Origin: Saprospiraceae bacterium
Lineage (GTDB): Bacteria > Bacteroidota > Bacteroidia > Chitinophagales > Saprospiraceae
Length of the DNA stretch: 64,000 bases
Direction of reading: 5' to 3'
Assembly: GCA_041392805.1 (NCBI GenBank)
Contig: JAWKLJ010000001.1
Coordinates: forward strand, 3,906,001 to 3,970,000
Positions 35,094 to 44,847 of the stretch are shown in pieces. Under the pieces are notes generated by a model. The model made no database searches and had not been told where the DNA came from. It worked only from the letters and a program-made list of their open reading frames with translations. The position numbers were made by a program, and so were the translations under genes. The stretch's first letter is position 1. Each line of letters begins with the position of its first letter.

Positions 35094-36599
35094 TTAATTT
35101 TTTCGCTGATATACCCTATCCCCTAGCTTGATCGCATTTACCTTTCCACTTTCCTCATCTAACTGAAAAGACGCCAAGCCAGGCTCCATCCAGGCTTCGC
35201 TCCAAATGAGATTAAAAGTATCATAATGCCAATGCTCCAGTTGGGCGCTTAACTGCGAACTCATGTCCAGGTGTAAGGCCCCTTGACTCAAAGACACATA
35301 GACACTGCCATAAAAACGATCATAATAGTTTCCGATATAAGCATCCAGGGGTTTACTCCGCTGTGTGTTTTTAACTCGTTGTAGCTCCTTTTCGGCTTTA
35401 GTCAATTGCGCTCTTTCCTTAAAACCATTGTACAGTTCGAGCAAATCCGTACTCCAATCGCGGTCTTCGGTTTGCGTTGGCGAAAAGGCATCCAAGACTT
35501 TATACATAATGGCATGTCGGACTTCCGCATGGTCTAAATTGCCCAATACATATATGCCTAGTTGCTCATCGGGGACAAGTCCTATGATCGCGACGGTGCC
35601 AGGAAGGCTGCCCGTATGAAAACTGAGCGCCCGGCCATGATAGTCATGCTGAAACCAACCTAGTGCATAGGTGGTCCAATGGGGTTTAGTGAGGGCAGCA
35701 GTAGGATAAAATTGATCAGAAGAGATGATCGCATGTGGTTGAAAAAGCGCCTCATAAGTTGTTTTTTCTAATAATGATACGCCATTTACACGAGCACTAT
35801 CCAACATAAATTGCATCCATTTGGCCATGTCTTCTACACAAGACCAAATGGCCCCGGCAGGAGCAATAGCATCCGCACTGCAATCTTCAATCGGAATAAT
35901 TTTTTCCTGGAGATAATGATGTGGTACCGATCGGTTGGTTTGTGGTTGAGAGGTGGCCTGATTCGGATAAGTATTCGTCATTCCTAAGGGTTTGAAAAGT
36001 CGTTCTTGCATGAATTGATCCCAAGGAACACCACTTACCTTGGCAATTAATTGCCCCGCAGCCAAATACATAATGTTCTGGTAAGTGTAGCCACCTCTAA
36101 AAGAATAGGCCGGTTTAGCATAGCGCATGCGCTCGAGAATTTCATCGGCACTTAAATCATTGTAATACCAAAGAAAATCGGCATTACCTAAGCCCGCATT
36201 ATGTGTAAATAAATCCCTGACCTTCAATTCCTGCGTCACATATGGGTCATATAACTGAAATTCCGGCATATGGATACTCACCTTATCATCCCAATCTATC
36301 TTACCTTCATCTACTAACAATCCCATAGCGGCAGCCACCATGGCTTTTGTGGTTGAGGCAATCCCGAAAATTGTTTTTGTGTCTACCTTTTGTTCGCTGG
36401 TCAAAGACCGGACACCATACCCTTTCGCCAGGAGGACTTCCCCGTTTTTGACAATCGCCACTGCCAATCCAGGCACCTCCCATTGTTGCCGGGCGCCTTC
36501 AATATAGTTATCCAATGCAGTAATGATAGCCTGATCGGATTGGCCAATGGCAAGCAAAGGCAAAAAGAGGAAGAACGGTAACACTTGTTTTATTGTCAT
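35094..36599 (-). CDS. Exported serine hydrolase, class C beta-lactamase family
   Basis: Beta-lactamase-fold serine hydrolase, 501 residues from the ATG at 36599 (MTIKQVLPFFLFLPLLAIGQ), which provides a signal peptide; the frame extends to 36653, but that part contains the palindrome at 36615-36634 and no signal. Catalytic Ser82-x-x-Lys85 in GIASTTKAM, the Tyr-x-Asn element in YTYQNIMYL, and a HTGSLPG loop in place of the KTG box identify the family. Such proteins are mostly peptidases or esterases acting on D-amino-acid peptides, not drug resistance enzymes. A C-terminal lipocalin-like domain (about 400-500) is common in this group. The neighbour is a D-aminoacylase-like protein, which supports a D-amino-acid peptide role (inference). 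Confidence 0.88.
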   Translation of the reverse strand: MTIKQVLPFFLFLPLLAIGQSDQAIITALDNYIEGARQQWEVPGLAVAIVKNGEVLLAKGYGVRSLTSEQKVDTKTIFGIASTTKAMVAAAMGLLVDEGKIDWDDKVSIHMPEFQLYDPYVTQELKVRDLFTHNAGLGNADFLWYYNDLSADEILERMRYAKPAYSFRGGYTYQNIMYLAAGQLIAKVSGVPWDQFMQERLFKPLGMTNTYPNQATSQPQTNRSVPHHYLQEKIIPIEDCSADAIAPAGAIWSCVEDMAKWMQFMLDSARVNGVSLLEKTTYEALFQPHAIISSDQFYPTAALTKPHWTTYALGWFQHDYHGRALSFHTGSLPGTVAIIGLVPDEQLGIYVLGNLDHAEVRHAIMYKVLDAFSPTQTEDRDWSTDLLELYNGFKERAQLTKAEKELQRVKNTQRSKPLDAYIGNYYDRFYGSVYVSLSQGALHLDMSSQLSAQLEHWHYDTFNLIWSEAWMEPGLASFQLDEESGKVNAIKLGDRVYQRKN

Positions 36600-36614
36600 T
36601 TTTATTGTTTTTTT

Positions 36615-36634
36615 CGATCCGATGAATCGGATCG
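36615..36634. promoter_or_regulatory. Perfect 20-bp palindrome upstream of the serine hydrolase
   Basis: CGATCCGAT-GA-ATCGGATCG has 9-bp arms and a 2-base centre and lies 16 bases before the start codon at 36599. It could be an operator or a small hairpin in the leader of the mRNA; no T-run follows. Confidence 0.4.
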
Positions 36635-36660
36635 TTACGGTCCTGGGGTTCATCGAGGGC

Positions 36661-38349
36661 TTATTTTTCCTTCCATCCAGGTCCTCTAACTACCCGGCCG
36701 GGCATGGCGCCCGTATGTTCTCCATCCTTTAGCACCTGCTTTCCGTTGACGAATACATGCTGCACGCCTGTTGCATATTGATGGGGGTTTTCGAAGGTTG
36801 CATGGTCGCTGATCGTTTCGGGATCGAAAATGACCACGTCGGCAAAATAGCCTTCTTTCAACAACCCTCTCTTTTTAATTTTCAAATTGCTTGCCGGCAA
36901 AGCAGAAAGTTTGTGAATAGCGGCCTCCAAGGAGATCACTTTTTCTTCCCGAACGTATTTCCCTAATAGGCGACTAAAATTTCCATACGCCCTGGGATGA
37001 GGATTAGATTTTAAAAAAACACCTTCTGTTGCCAGCGATCCAGCATCAGAGCCAAAACTCATATAAGGTAAGGCTATTTGTTTTTTAACATTCTCTTCTG
37101 ACATTAGGAAATAGACCGTACCGACCCGACTACCATCCTGAACCACCAGATCCATGGCGGTTATTTCCGGACTGGTACCTCTTATTTTAGCAATTTCTGC
37201 CAGGGATTTTCCCGTATAATGTTTCAAGCTATCATTTTTAAAACCTACTAAAAGCACTTTCTCTGGCGTCCCTGCTGCGAAATACAGGTTTTCCCAATCT
37301 TGAGCATCTGTTTTCATCTCCTGTTCGACTTTCTGGCGGATGGCGGGGTCCTGCAAACGTTGGGCCCAAGCCTCGTAGCCACCTTCCTGTACCCACGGAG
37401 GCATAGCTGCATCCAGGCCCGTTGCCCCAGCAACGTAGTTGTACATGTCGGTTGTCAAATGGATGCCTGCCGCCCTGGCGCTGTCAATTTTTTGGATCAC
37501 TTGATCCATTTTGGGCCAGTTTTTTTGGCCCGCTGCTTTCAGGTGATAAATTTCGGCACTGATATTGGCCTCTTTTGCAATCTTGATCACCTCATCTACT
37601 GCTTCCAATAATTTATTGCCTTCACTTCGCATATGCGTTATATAATTGCCACCATATTCGCTAGCCACTTTACACAGGGCAATTAATTCATCCGTTTTTG
37701 CAAAAAATGCCGGCGTATAAATCAGAGAGGAACCGATGCCTAAGGCGCCTTCTTCCATGGCTTGGCGAACCAGTTGCTCCATTCGGGCCAATTCCTCGGA
37801 GCTTGGAGGGCGGTCTTCATAGCCAATTTCGTGTACGCGCAACGTCGTAGCACCTACAAAAGAAGCCACATTTGTTGAGATACCCTTTTGTTCCAAAAAA
37901 GAAAGGTATTCATCCAATGTTTGCCAGCTTATATCATATTTAATATCTCCCTGCTCTTCTAATCCTTCCTTTTTCATTTTTTCATTTAATGGCCCCATAG
38001 ATGATCCTTCTCCCATGACTTCCAAGGTGACGCCTTGCTTGAGGTCACTCATGCTTCGGCCATCCTCAATCAAACTTTCTGTAGCCCAACTCAGCATATT
38101 GATGAAGCCTGGGCTAACGGCCATCCCTTTGGCATCAATTTCTTCCTTCGCCGATACATTTTGTAGTACTCCTATGGCGGCAATGGTGTCTCCATTGATC
38201 GCAATGCTGCCTTCTACGGGTGGAGCTCCAGAGCCATCATAGATTTTGGCATGGTGGATTAAAATGTCATATTCGGTAGTGGGTGCTTGGCAGGCTTCAA
38301 AGCACATTAAGAAAACAAGCAGTGCAAATAAATGGCAGTATTTTTTCAT
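36661..38349 (-). CDS. D-aminoacylase-like amidohydrolase lipoprotein lacking the HxH motif
   Basis: Exported protein of 562 residues with a lipoprotein-type signal (cysteines at 16 and 20). The fold is that of N-acyl-D-amino-acid deacylases: SPGFINMLSW at 79-88 is where the family has GFIDVHTH. Here Leu86 and Trp88 replace the two metal-binding histidines. Other ligands remain: the His of YITHMRSEG, the His of IYHLKAAGQ and the Asp of FGSDAGS. It may therefore use one metal ion or act on a different substrate. It lies 61 bases upstream of the serine hydrolase start on the same strand, and the palindromic element at 38365-38500 begins about 15 bases before its ATG. Confidence 0.87.
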   Translation of the reverse strand: MKKYCHLFALLVFLMCFEACQAPTTEYDILIHHAKIYDGSGAPPVEGSIAINGDTIAAIGVLQNVSAKEEIDAKGMAVSPGFINMLSWATESLIEDGRSMSDLKQGVTLEVMGEGSSMGPLNEKMKKEGLEEQGDIKYDISWQTLDEYLSFLEQKGISTNVASFVGATTLRVHEIGYEDRPPSSEELARMEQLVRQAMEEGALGIGSSLIYTPAFFAKTDELIALCKVASEYGGNYITHMRSEGNKLLEAVDEVIKIAKEANISAEIYHLKAAGQKNWPKMDQVIQKIDSARAAGIHLTTDMYNYVAGATGLDAAMPPWVQEGGYEAWAQRLQDPAIRQKVEQEMKTDAQDWENLYFAAGTPEKVLLVGFKNDSLKHYTGKSLAEIAKIRGTSPEITAMDLVVQDGSRVGTVYFLMSEENVKKQIALPYMSFGSDAGSLATEGVFLKSNPHPRAYGNFSRLLGKYVREEKVISLEAAIHKLSALPASNLKIKKRGLLKEGYFADVVIFDPETISDHATFENPHQYATGVQHVFVNGKQVLKDGEHTGAMPGRVVRGPGWKEK

Positions 38350-38364
38350 AATGAAAGGGCTTAA

Positions 38365-38500
38365 GTAGTTTGACGGAAATAAATGATGCCACTTTTTTCA
38401 AAGATTCGCGAATATTTTCACACAACTTCCATTCTGTCAGTTGCTTTGAAAATTTTAGCGAATCAAAAGTGGGATCATTTATTTTTTTTCCGTCTCTAAA
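38365..38500. repeat. Palindromic element A (about 135 bp)
   Basis: The ends GACGGAAA (38372) and TTTCCGTC (38487-38494) are inverted, and the pairing continues inward with few mismatches: TAAATGATGCCACTTTT against AAAAGTGGGATCATTTA, then GATTCGC against GCGAATC and a weaker inner part. The same ends with the same outer flanks (GTAGTTT on one side, TCTAA on the other) occur joined together at 52287-52316. It lies between divergent genes, so it may also carry their promoters. Confidence 0.6.
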
Positions 38501-38674
38501 AGGTGTTTATTAGAAGAATTCTTTTCTAAATTTATAATTATTCGGCCGAAACGATAAATTTATAAAAAGATACCTCAAATTACTAATCTCATCACATCCA
38601 TACCTGACATAAACTAATCATTGTTTTGTCCGAGAACGAATTATTTACAAAGGTCTTAATGACTAAATTGAACT
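38501..38674. other. Upstream region of the first sortilin-like gene
   Basis: AT-rich, no gene visible, and no clean TAnnTTTG box. Together with the palindromic element it makes up the 325-base gap between the two divergent genes. Confidence 0.35.
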
Positions 38675-41548
38675 ATGAATATGAAAAAATATTGTTCCTT
38701 GCTAAGCAGCCTATTGCTAAGCTTACCTTTTGTGCTTTCTTCTCAATCCACCCCTCCCGATTTAATCCAGGATTTATATTGGCGCAACGTTGGCCCAGCC
38801 AATCAGGGTGGTAGAATTGTAGATATAGAGGCAGTAGAAGCAGATTTCACACACGTTTATGTTGCTGCAGCCTCAGGCGGCGTCTGGAAATCCATGAATG
38901 CGGGTACAACTTGGGATCCCATTTTTGACCGCTATTCCACTGCTTCTATTGGTGATATTGCTGTTTTTCAACCCAATCCAGACATCGTCTGGGTGGGAAC
39001 AGGCGAAGCTAACAATCGAAATAGCGTCAGCTGGGGAGATGGCATTTTCAAGTCCACTGATGGCGGTAAAAATTTTCAGAATATGGGTTTGAAAGAAACC
39101 CACCAAATTGCCCGCGTCATCCCGCATCCAAGCGACCCCAATATTGTTTACGTAGGAGCGATAGGCCATTTATGGGGTTATACTGGCGACCGAGGGCTAT
39201 ACCAAACAGTGGATGGTGGAAAAAGTTGGGAAAAATTGACGGATGGTTTACCCGACGATGGAAAGACGGGGTGTATTGACCTGGTCATGGATCCCAAGAA
39301 CCCCAAAGTGCTATACGCCGCTTTTTACCAACGCCTTCGCCAACCCTGGCATTTCCAAAGCGGAGGCCCCAATGGTGGTATTTTTAAATCAACCAATGGC
39401 GGGAAAAGTTGGAAAAAACTCACTAGTGGTTTGCCAACAGGTGAAACGGGACGTATCGGACTGGCCATTTCCAGAAAAAACCCTAAGGTGCTAATGGCAT
39501 TGGTGGAAGCCCCTAAAACGGATGACTTGAGCAAACCTGGCTCCGGGGTTTATCGCAGCGAGGATGGTGGTGCCAATTGGACTTATGTCAATACCTACAA
39601 TAATCGTCCCTTTTACTATAGCCAGATTCGAATCAACCCGCATGATGATCAAAAGGTTTATCTACTGACCACAACCTTTATGGTGTCAGAAGATGGTGGC
39701 AAAAATCTGCGTAATGGCAACGAAGACCAAGAGGTGCATGGCGACTTCCATGCCATGTGGCTCGACCCTACTCATCCCGAACGATACTACCTCGGCGCGG
39801 ACAAAGGCCTTTCCCTCACGCATGACCATGGGGAACATTTCACCTTATTCGACAACTTTGCGATTGGTCAGTTTTACCGTATTGGTCATGATATGCGAGA
39901 CCCTTATTATATCTATGGTGGTTATCAAGACAATGGATCATTTAGTGTCGCTAGTTTTAGTCGGGATGCACGGGGCATTTTGAATGACTCCAACTGGAAA
40001 CTGCATTGGGGTGACGGGCAGTTTGTTGCTGTCGATCCTTCGAATTGGCGAAATATGTTTACGCAAATGGAAAATGGCAGTACCTTCAGCTATGATCCAT
40101 TGACTCATCGTATGCAACGCATAAACCCCAGCCCCGGCAATATTGTCAATTATGAAACCATGATTCCGGAGGCTTTACGAAAAAAAGGAATGCCCTTCCG
40201 CTTCAATTGGACAGCCCCACTTCAAATGTCTCCTCAGGATCCAAAAACGCTTTACCTGGGAAGCAACTATTTATTTAAAACAACCGACAGTGGGCAGTCT
40301 TGGTCCATTATCAGTCCGGACTTAAGTACCAATGATCCCGAAAAAACAAAAGTAGGACAAAGTGGAGGGATCACTCCTGATAATACAGGTGCTGAAACCC
40401 ATTGTGCCATTTATACCCTGGCGCTTTCAACGATTAGCCCAGCTATTATTTGGGTAGGTACCGATGATGGAAACGTACAACTCACAACTAACGGTGGGGA
40501 AAATTGGACAAATGTAGGCGAAAACATTAAAAACATACCGATCGGTATGTGGGTCAGTCGTGTGGAAGCTTCTCATTTTGAACCGGGCACAGCATACGTC
40601 ACCTTCGATGGTCATAGAAGCGATAAAAACCAGCCTTGGGTATTTAAAACAATCAATTATGGTCGTACCTGGACTGACCTTGGTAGCACGCTTCCTGAAA
40701 ACGAAGTTGTTCGTGTCATTCGGGAGGATTTGCGCAATCCCAATTTGCTGTTTTTAGGTACCGAAACAGGTGTTTTTTACACATTGAATGGCGGTCAACA
40801 GTGGCATCGCTTGATGAATAATCTCCCTACTGTTTCGGTTTTGGATTTAAAAATACATCCGCGGGATCACGACCTTATAGCTGGTACACATGGGAGAAGT
40901 ATTTGGATCATGGACGATATCTATCCATTACAACAAATGTCGGAAGCGATTATGAATGCCGATGCTTATTTATTTGAACAACGGCAGGCCACCATTTGGG
41001 AAAACGTCAGCAGGGGCGGTCAGCGAGGTCATTTTTGGTTTGCCGGTGAAAACCCAGCTTCTATTGAAAATACTTCCAGCCTGGCCAGGGCTGAATTTGA
41101 AAATGGCGCAATGATTTCTTACTATATAGGCAAAGCAGCCCAAGGCCCAGTCACCTTGGAAATAACAGACCAAATGGGCAATAGTAAAATAGATACCCTC
41201 AAAAACACGCCAGGGCTCCATCGTTATCGCTGGAACCTCCAGTTCGACGCCAAACCATTTACAGCAGCCCAGCAGCAAAACATAACAGATATTTTTAAAG
41301 AAATTTTGAGCCAATATGATGTCTCCGCCCTTCGTAGAGCCAATCAACGCTTTCAGAATGCAAAAACACCGCTAGAAGCTCGACAGGCCATACAAATTTT
41401 ACAAAGTGGCTACCTTAGTTTTCAGTTGGGAGAAGAATATGGTGTCCCCACAGCAGGTCCTGGTGTTTATCAGCTAAAAATGAAGGTAGGCAATCAGGTA
41501 TTTAAAAGAACGCTTCAAATAAGAGAAGATCCATTGCTATCAAAATAA
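38675..41548 (+). CDS. Exported sortilin/VPS10-like BNR propeller protein 1
   Basis: Secreted protein of 957 residues with a signal peptide (about 1-23, FVLSSQ; an ATG six bases later gives MKKYCSLL). It is a two-propeller VPS10/BNR protein: Asp-box motifs of the S-x-D-x-G-x-x-W type recur, for example KSTDGGKNF, QTVDGGKSWEKL, KSTNGGKSWKKL, RSEDGGANWTYV and TTNGGENWTNV. The last 200 residues form an Ig-like domain and a helical end (about 830-957). Such proteins are common and poorly defined in Bacteroidota; some act as exo-sialidase-like or photosystem-assembly-like folds, but catalytic residues are not evident. It is the paralogue of the next gene, 25 bases downstream, and the pair forms an operon. 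Confidence 0.82.
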   Translation: MNMKKYCSLLSSLLLSLPFVLSSQSTPPDLIQDLYWRNVGPANQGGRIVDIEAVEADFTHVYVAAASGGVWKSMNAGTTWDPIFDRYSTASIGDIAVFQPNPDIVWVGTGEANNRNSVSWGDGIFKSTDGGKNFQNMGLKETHQIARVIPHPSDPNIVYVGAIGHLWGYTGDRGLYQTVDGGKSWEKLTDGLPDDGKTGCIDLVMDPKNPKVLYAAFYQRLRQPWHFQSGGPNGGIFKSTNGGKSWKKLTSGLPTGETGRIGLAISRKNPKVLMALVEAPKTDDLSKPGSGVYRSEDGGANWTYVNTYNNRPFYYSQIRINPHDDQKVYLLTTTFMVSEDGGKNLRNGNEDQEVHGDFHAMWLDPTHPERYYLGADKGLSLTHDHGEHFTLFDNFAIGQFYRIGHDMRDPYYIYGGYQDNGSFSVASFSRDARGILNDSNWKLHWGDGQFVAVDPSNWRNMFTQMENGSTFSYDPLTHRMQRINPSPGNIVNYETMIPEALRKKGMPFRFNWTAPLQMSPQDPKTLYLGSNYLFKTTDSGQSWSIISPDLSTNDPEKTKVGQSGGITPDNTGAETHCAIYTLALSTISPAIIWVGTDDGNVQLTTNGGENWTNVGENIKNIPIGMWVSRVEASHFEPGTAYVTFDGHRSDKNQPWVFKTINYGRTWTDLGSTLPENEVVRVIREDLRNPNLLFLGTETGVFYTLNGGQQWHRLMNNLPTVSVLDLKIHPRDHDLIAGTHGRSIWIMDDIYPLQQMSEAIMNADAYLFEQRQATIWENVSRGGQRGHFWFAGENPASIENTSSLARAEFENGAMISYYIGKAAQGPVTLEITDQMGNSKIDTLKNTPGLHRYRWNLQFDAKPFTAAQQQNITDIFKEILSQYDVSALRRANQRFQNAKTPLEARQAIQILQSGYLSFQLGEEYGVPTAGPGVYQLKMKVGNQVFKRTLQIREDPLLSK

Positions 41549-41573
41549 TTACATCAACTAACCAATTACCATC

Positions 41574-44500
41574 ATGCGAATAATAGCCATTTTAATGATG
41601 CTATGCTTTAGTTTGGGCAATTATATACAAGCTCAATCTTCAGAAGCATTAACTATAGAAAAAGCCATTAAGAAGATGAAATGGCGTCCTATTGGCCCCG
41701 CTAATATGGGAGGCCGTGTAACCGATATCGTTGGTATTCCTGGCGACCCCAGTATTTTCTATGTAGCTGGTGCTGATGGAGGAGTATTCAAGACCACCAA
41801 CGGTGGGGTTACCTTTGAAGCCAGATTTACCGATCAACGTGTATTCTCTGTAGGAGCATTGGCGATTGCTCCTTCGGACCAGGAGGTCATCTGGCTGGGC
41901 AGCGGGGAAGGAGACCCTCGGAATAGTGTAGGATATGGAAATGGCGTTTACCGATCCTTGGACGGTGGAGAGACTTGGGCTCACCTGGGGCTGGATGATA
42001 CGGAACGAATCAAGCGAATTGTCGTACATCCTGACGATCCTGATGTGGCTTGCGTTTGTGCCCTGGGGCATGAATGGGGTCCCAATCCAGAGCGGGGTGT
42101 TTTCCGAACCATTGATGGTGGCCAGAGCTGGGAGAAAGTTCTTTATATTGATGAAGATACAGGTTGCTCCGATCTGGCAATGGATCCTGCCAATCCCCGG
42201 TTTTTATACGCAGGGATGTGGACCTTCCGGCGCAAACCCTGGCGCTTTGATGATGGCGGTAAAGCAACGGCGCCCTACCGCTCCAAGGATGGCGGTAAAA
42301 CCTGGGAAAGGATGACAATGGGCCTACCCGATGGTGCAATGACCCGTATTGGTTTTGCAGTAGCGGCCAGTCAACCCAGCACCGTATATTTAATTAGTGA
42401 ATTCCAAAAAGGAGGAACACTGTTTAGAACAGATAATAGGGGAAATAGCTGGCAAAAGGTAAACGACGATCCCAATATCAATTTCAGGCCATTTTATTAC
42501 AGTGACATCAGGGTTGATCCTAATAACCCTGATCATTTATATTCCCTTTCAGGGTCTTTAATGAAATCGACCGATGGGGGCAAAAGCTTTCAACGGATTG
42601 CCAATGGCGTCCACGGAGACCACCAGTCACTCTGGATTGATCCCTTAAATTCCAAGCGCATCCTTAGCGGCAGTGATGGGGGCTTTCAACAGTCTTTTGA
42701 TGCTGGAAAAACCTGGGATATTATCAATAATGTGGAACTGTCCCAGTTTTATCAACTGGATATAGACAACCAGGATCCTTACAATGTTTATGGGGGACTA
42801 CAAGATAATGGAACCTGGGTTGGCCCTAGTAATTCGCTTCATTCTGCAGGTATTATGAAAAGGCATTGGAAAGGGCTAGCCGGCGGTGATGGTTATTATG
42901 CGGTTCCCATTCCGGGAAGTGAACATGAAATATACGCCAACCTTCAAGGTGGGGTGATTTTTCATGTGGATACCCGCACGGGAAATGTCCGAAACATTCA
43001 TCCCTTTCCGAAAATAACAGGCTCAGCTGGTGACGCCATCGAAGACCACAAATATCGATTTAATTGGGATTCGCCTATTCATGTTTCTCCACATGACCCC
43101 AATACCGTTTTTTTTGGTGGGAATGTTATTTTCAAATCTACAGACCGTGGCTATACCTGGGAAGAAATCAGTGCTGATTTAACCACTAATGATAAGGAAA
43201 AACAACGAACCTCTGGTGGCGAAATCTATCAAGATAATACCGCCGCAGAATTTCACTGTACCATCCTGACCATTGCCGAATCACCGGTCAAAGCCGGGGT
43301 CATCTGGGCAGGTACCGATGATGGAAACATCCAATTGACCACCGATGGAGGAAAAAACTGGAAAGACGTCAAAGGAAATATAAAAGGCCTGCCAAAGTTC
43401 TCCTGGGTCGGTAAAATACACGCCTCCGAACACGATGCGGGGACTGCTTTTGTGGCCGTGGATCAACACCGGATGGATGACTTTACACCTCATGCTTATA
43501 TGACTACGGATTATGGGAAAACCTGGACCCAATTCACCAATGGTTTGCCTAAAGACGACTACGTCAAGGTCATTCGGCAAGACCCAACCAATGCTAACCT
43601 GTTGTATATTGGCATGGAACACGGCATTTATGCCTCCTTCGATAAAGGTAAATCATGGATAAAAATCAATAATAATTTGCCGCCAGTTTCAGTGCGGGAT
43701 TTGCGCGTCCAAAAAAGAGAAGGCGATTTGATCGTAGGTACCCACGGTAGAGGTGCCTGGATACTTGACGACATGCAGCCGCTACAAGAATTAGCGACAG
43801 CCATGCAAAAAGAAGTATACCTTTTCCCTTCCAGAAAAGCTACGCGTTGGCATTACTACGACCAAATCGAGAACCTGGGACAAAGAACCTATGCTGCTGA
43901 AAATCCAACATACGGGGCTAATGTCAATTTTTTCACCGCCAACAAGCCTACTGCAGCAGTAAAAGTAGCGATTACTGATGAGGGCGGTCAACTCGTCCGC
44001 ACCCTTACGGATACCACCATCACAGCGGGACTGAACCGTATAAACTGGGACTTGCGCGGAGAGGCCGCAAGCAAACTCAATAATGCTCCCGCTGGAGGTT
44101 GGCGAAGTGGTGGCTTGCATCCACTCGTCCCACCTGGTACCTATACCGCTACCCTACACATCAATGACGAAAGCCTGAAAACCAAAATTGAAGTGAGGGC
44201 TGACCCTCGACTGGAGTTAAAACAAACAGACTTTGAAGCCCAGGCCAACACCTTGGCTAGCCTTAGGACTTTATTGTCCGAGACCCATGAAATGATCAAC
44301 AATTGTGATCAAATCAAGGAACAATTGCAAGACCTGCGAAAGAAAGTGAAGACAACACAAAAGGATGACGCAGGTAAAGCACTTGTCGAAGAAATCACAG
44401 CCGCTATCAAAGCGGTAGATTTGCAAAGGGATGAACTGCTCCGTCCTCCGCCAAGCATGCCTTATCGCCAGCGCCCAAGATTGCGGGATGAAATCCGATC

Positions 44501-44690
44501 CCTCATGTGGGCCATCGATGGTGCCAGTGCCCGCCCCACCCAATCTCAATTGGGCAGGGTGGAATCGCTAAAGCAAGAGACGGTTGAAAAAATTGGTGCT
44601 TTGCAGCAATTGATTAATACAACAGTCGCTTCGATTAACGGAAAGGTTCGGGATTTGCCTCAGATTATGGTAGGGCCTTCGAAGCCTTAA
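41574..44690 (+). CDS. Exported sortilin/VPS10-like BNR propeller protein 2
   Basis: Secreted protein of 1038 residues with a signal peptide (about 1-20, IQAQSS). The whole length parallels the previous gene: WRPIGPANMGGRVTDI against YWRNVGPANQGGRIVDI, then YVAGADGGVFKTTNGG, the Asp-boxes RSLDGGETWAHL and RTIDGGQSWEKV, and the segment GTDDGNIQLTTDGGKNWKDV. It has an extra C-terminal stretch of about 110 residues with a helical pattern (TLASLRTLLSETHEMI). It is followed by a strong hairpin at 44702-44770. The tandem pair suggests duplication with divergence. Confidence 0.82.
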   Translation: MRIIAILMMLCFSLGNYIQAQSSEALTIEKAIKKMKWRPIGPANMGGRVTDIVGIPGDPSIFYVAGADGGVFKTTNGGVTFEARFTDQRVFSVGALAIAPSDQEVIWLGSGEGDPRNSVGYGNGVYRSLDGGETWAHLGLDDTERIKRIVVHPDDPDVACVCALGHEWGPNPERGVFRTIDGGQSWEKVLYIDEDTGCSDLAMDPANPRFLYAGMWTFRRKPWRFDDGGKATAPYRSKDGGKTWERMTMGLPDGAMTRIGFAVAASQPSTVYLISEFQKGGTLFRTDNRGNSWQKVNDDPNINFRPFYYSDIRVDPNNPDHLYSLSGSLMKSTDGGKSFQRIANGVHGDHQSLWIDPLNSKRILSGSDGGFQQSFDAGKTWDIINNVELSQFYQLDIDNQDPYNVYGGLQDNGTWVGPSNSLHSAGIMKRHWKGLAGGDGYYAVPIPGSEHEIYANLQGGVIFHVDTRTGNVRNIHPFPKITGSAGDAIEDHKYRFNWDSPIHVSPHDPNTVFFGGNVIFKSTDRGYTWEEISADLTTNDKEKQRTSGGEIYQDNTAAEFHCTILTIAESPVKAGVIWAGTDDGNIQLTTDGGKNWKDVKGNIKGLPKFSWVGKIHASEHDAGTAFVAVDQHRMDDFTPHAYMTTDYGKTWTQFTNGLPKDDYVKVIRQDPTNANLLYIGMEHGIYASFDKGKSWIKINNNLPPVSVRDLRVQKREGDLIVGTHGRGAWILDDMQPLQELATAMQKEVYLFPSRKATRWHYYDQIENLGQRTYAAENPTYGANVNFFTANKPTAAVKVAITDEGGQLVRTLTDTTITAGLNRINWDLRGEAASKLNNAPAGGWRSGGLHPLVPPGTYTATLHINDESLKTKIEVRADPRLELKQTDFEAQANTLASLRTLLSETHEMINNCDQIKEQLQDLRKKVKTTQKDDAGKALVEEITAAIKAVDLQRDELLRPPPSMPYRQRPRLRDEIRSLMWAIDGASARPTQSQLGRVESLKQETVEKIGALQQLINTTVASINGKVRDLPQIMVGPSKP

Positions 44691-44701
44691 TACGGCAAGG
44701 C

Positions 44702-44770
44702 ATTGCAGGTAGTCAGAGGGTGATTAAGCCTGCTTCTCCTCCGATTAATCACCTCCTGACTACCTGCAAT
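44702..44770. terminator. Long hairpin between the propeller operon and moaA
   Basis: Arms of 26 bases (44702-44727 and 44745-44770) pair at 24 positions, with a 17-base loop. They start with ATTGCAGGTAGTCAG and end with CTGACTACCTGCAAT. No pure T-run follows (AAATAAGTATTTT), so termination may be partial; it lies 12 bases after a stop codon and 77 before moaA. Confidence 0.55.
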
Positions 44771-44847
44771 AAATAAGTATTTTACAAAGCAGATAAACAA
44801 AGTCCATCAATATTGATTATTTTGGTCCTAAATAAGGAAGAAACCAA

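Noticed and set aside
36600..36653. Longer N-terminus of the serine hydrolase
   Set aside because: It would encode the palindrome and bury the signal peptide; the ATG at 36599 gives a normal exported protein.
44771..44847. Molybdenum-cofactor riboswitch before moaA
   Set aside because: The 77 bases left after the hairpin are too short and show no multi-stem fold of that class.
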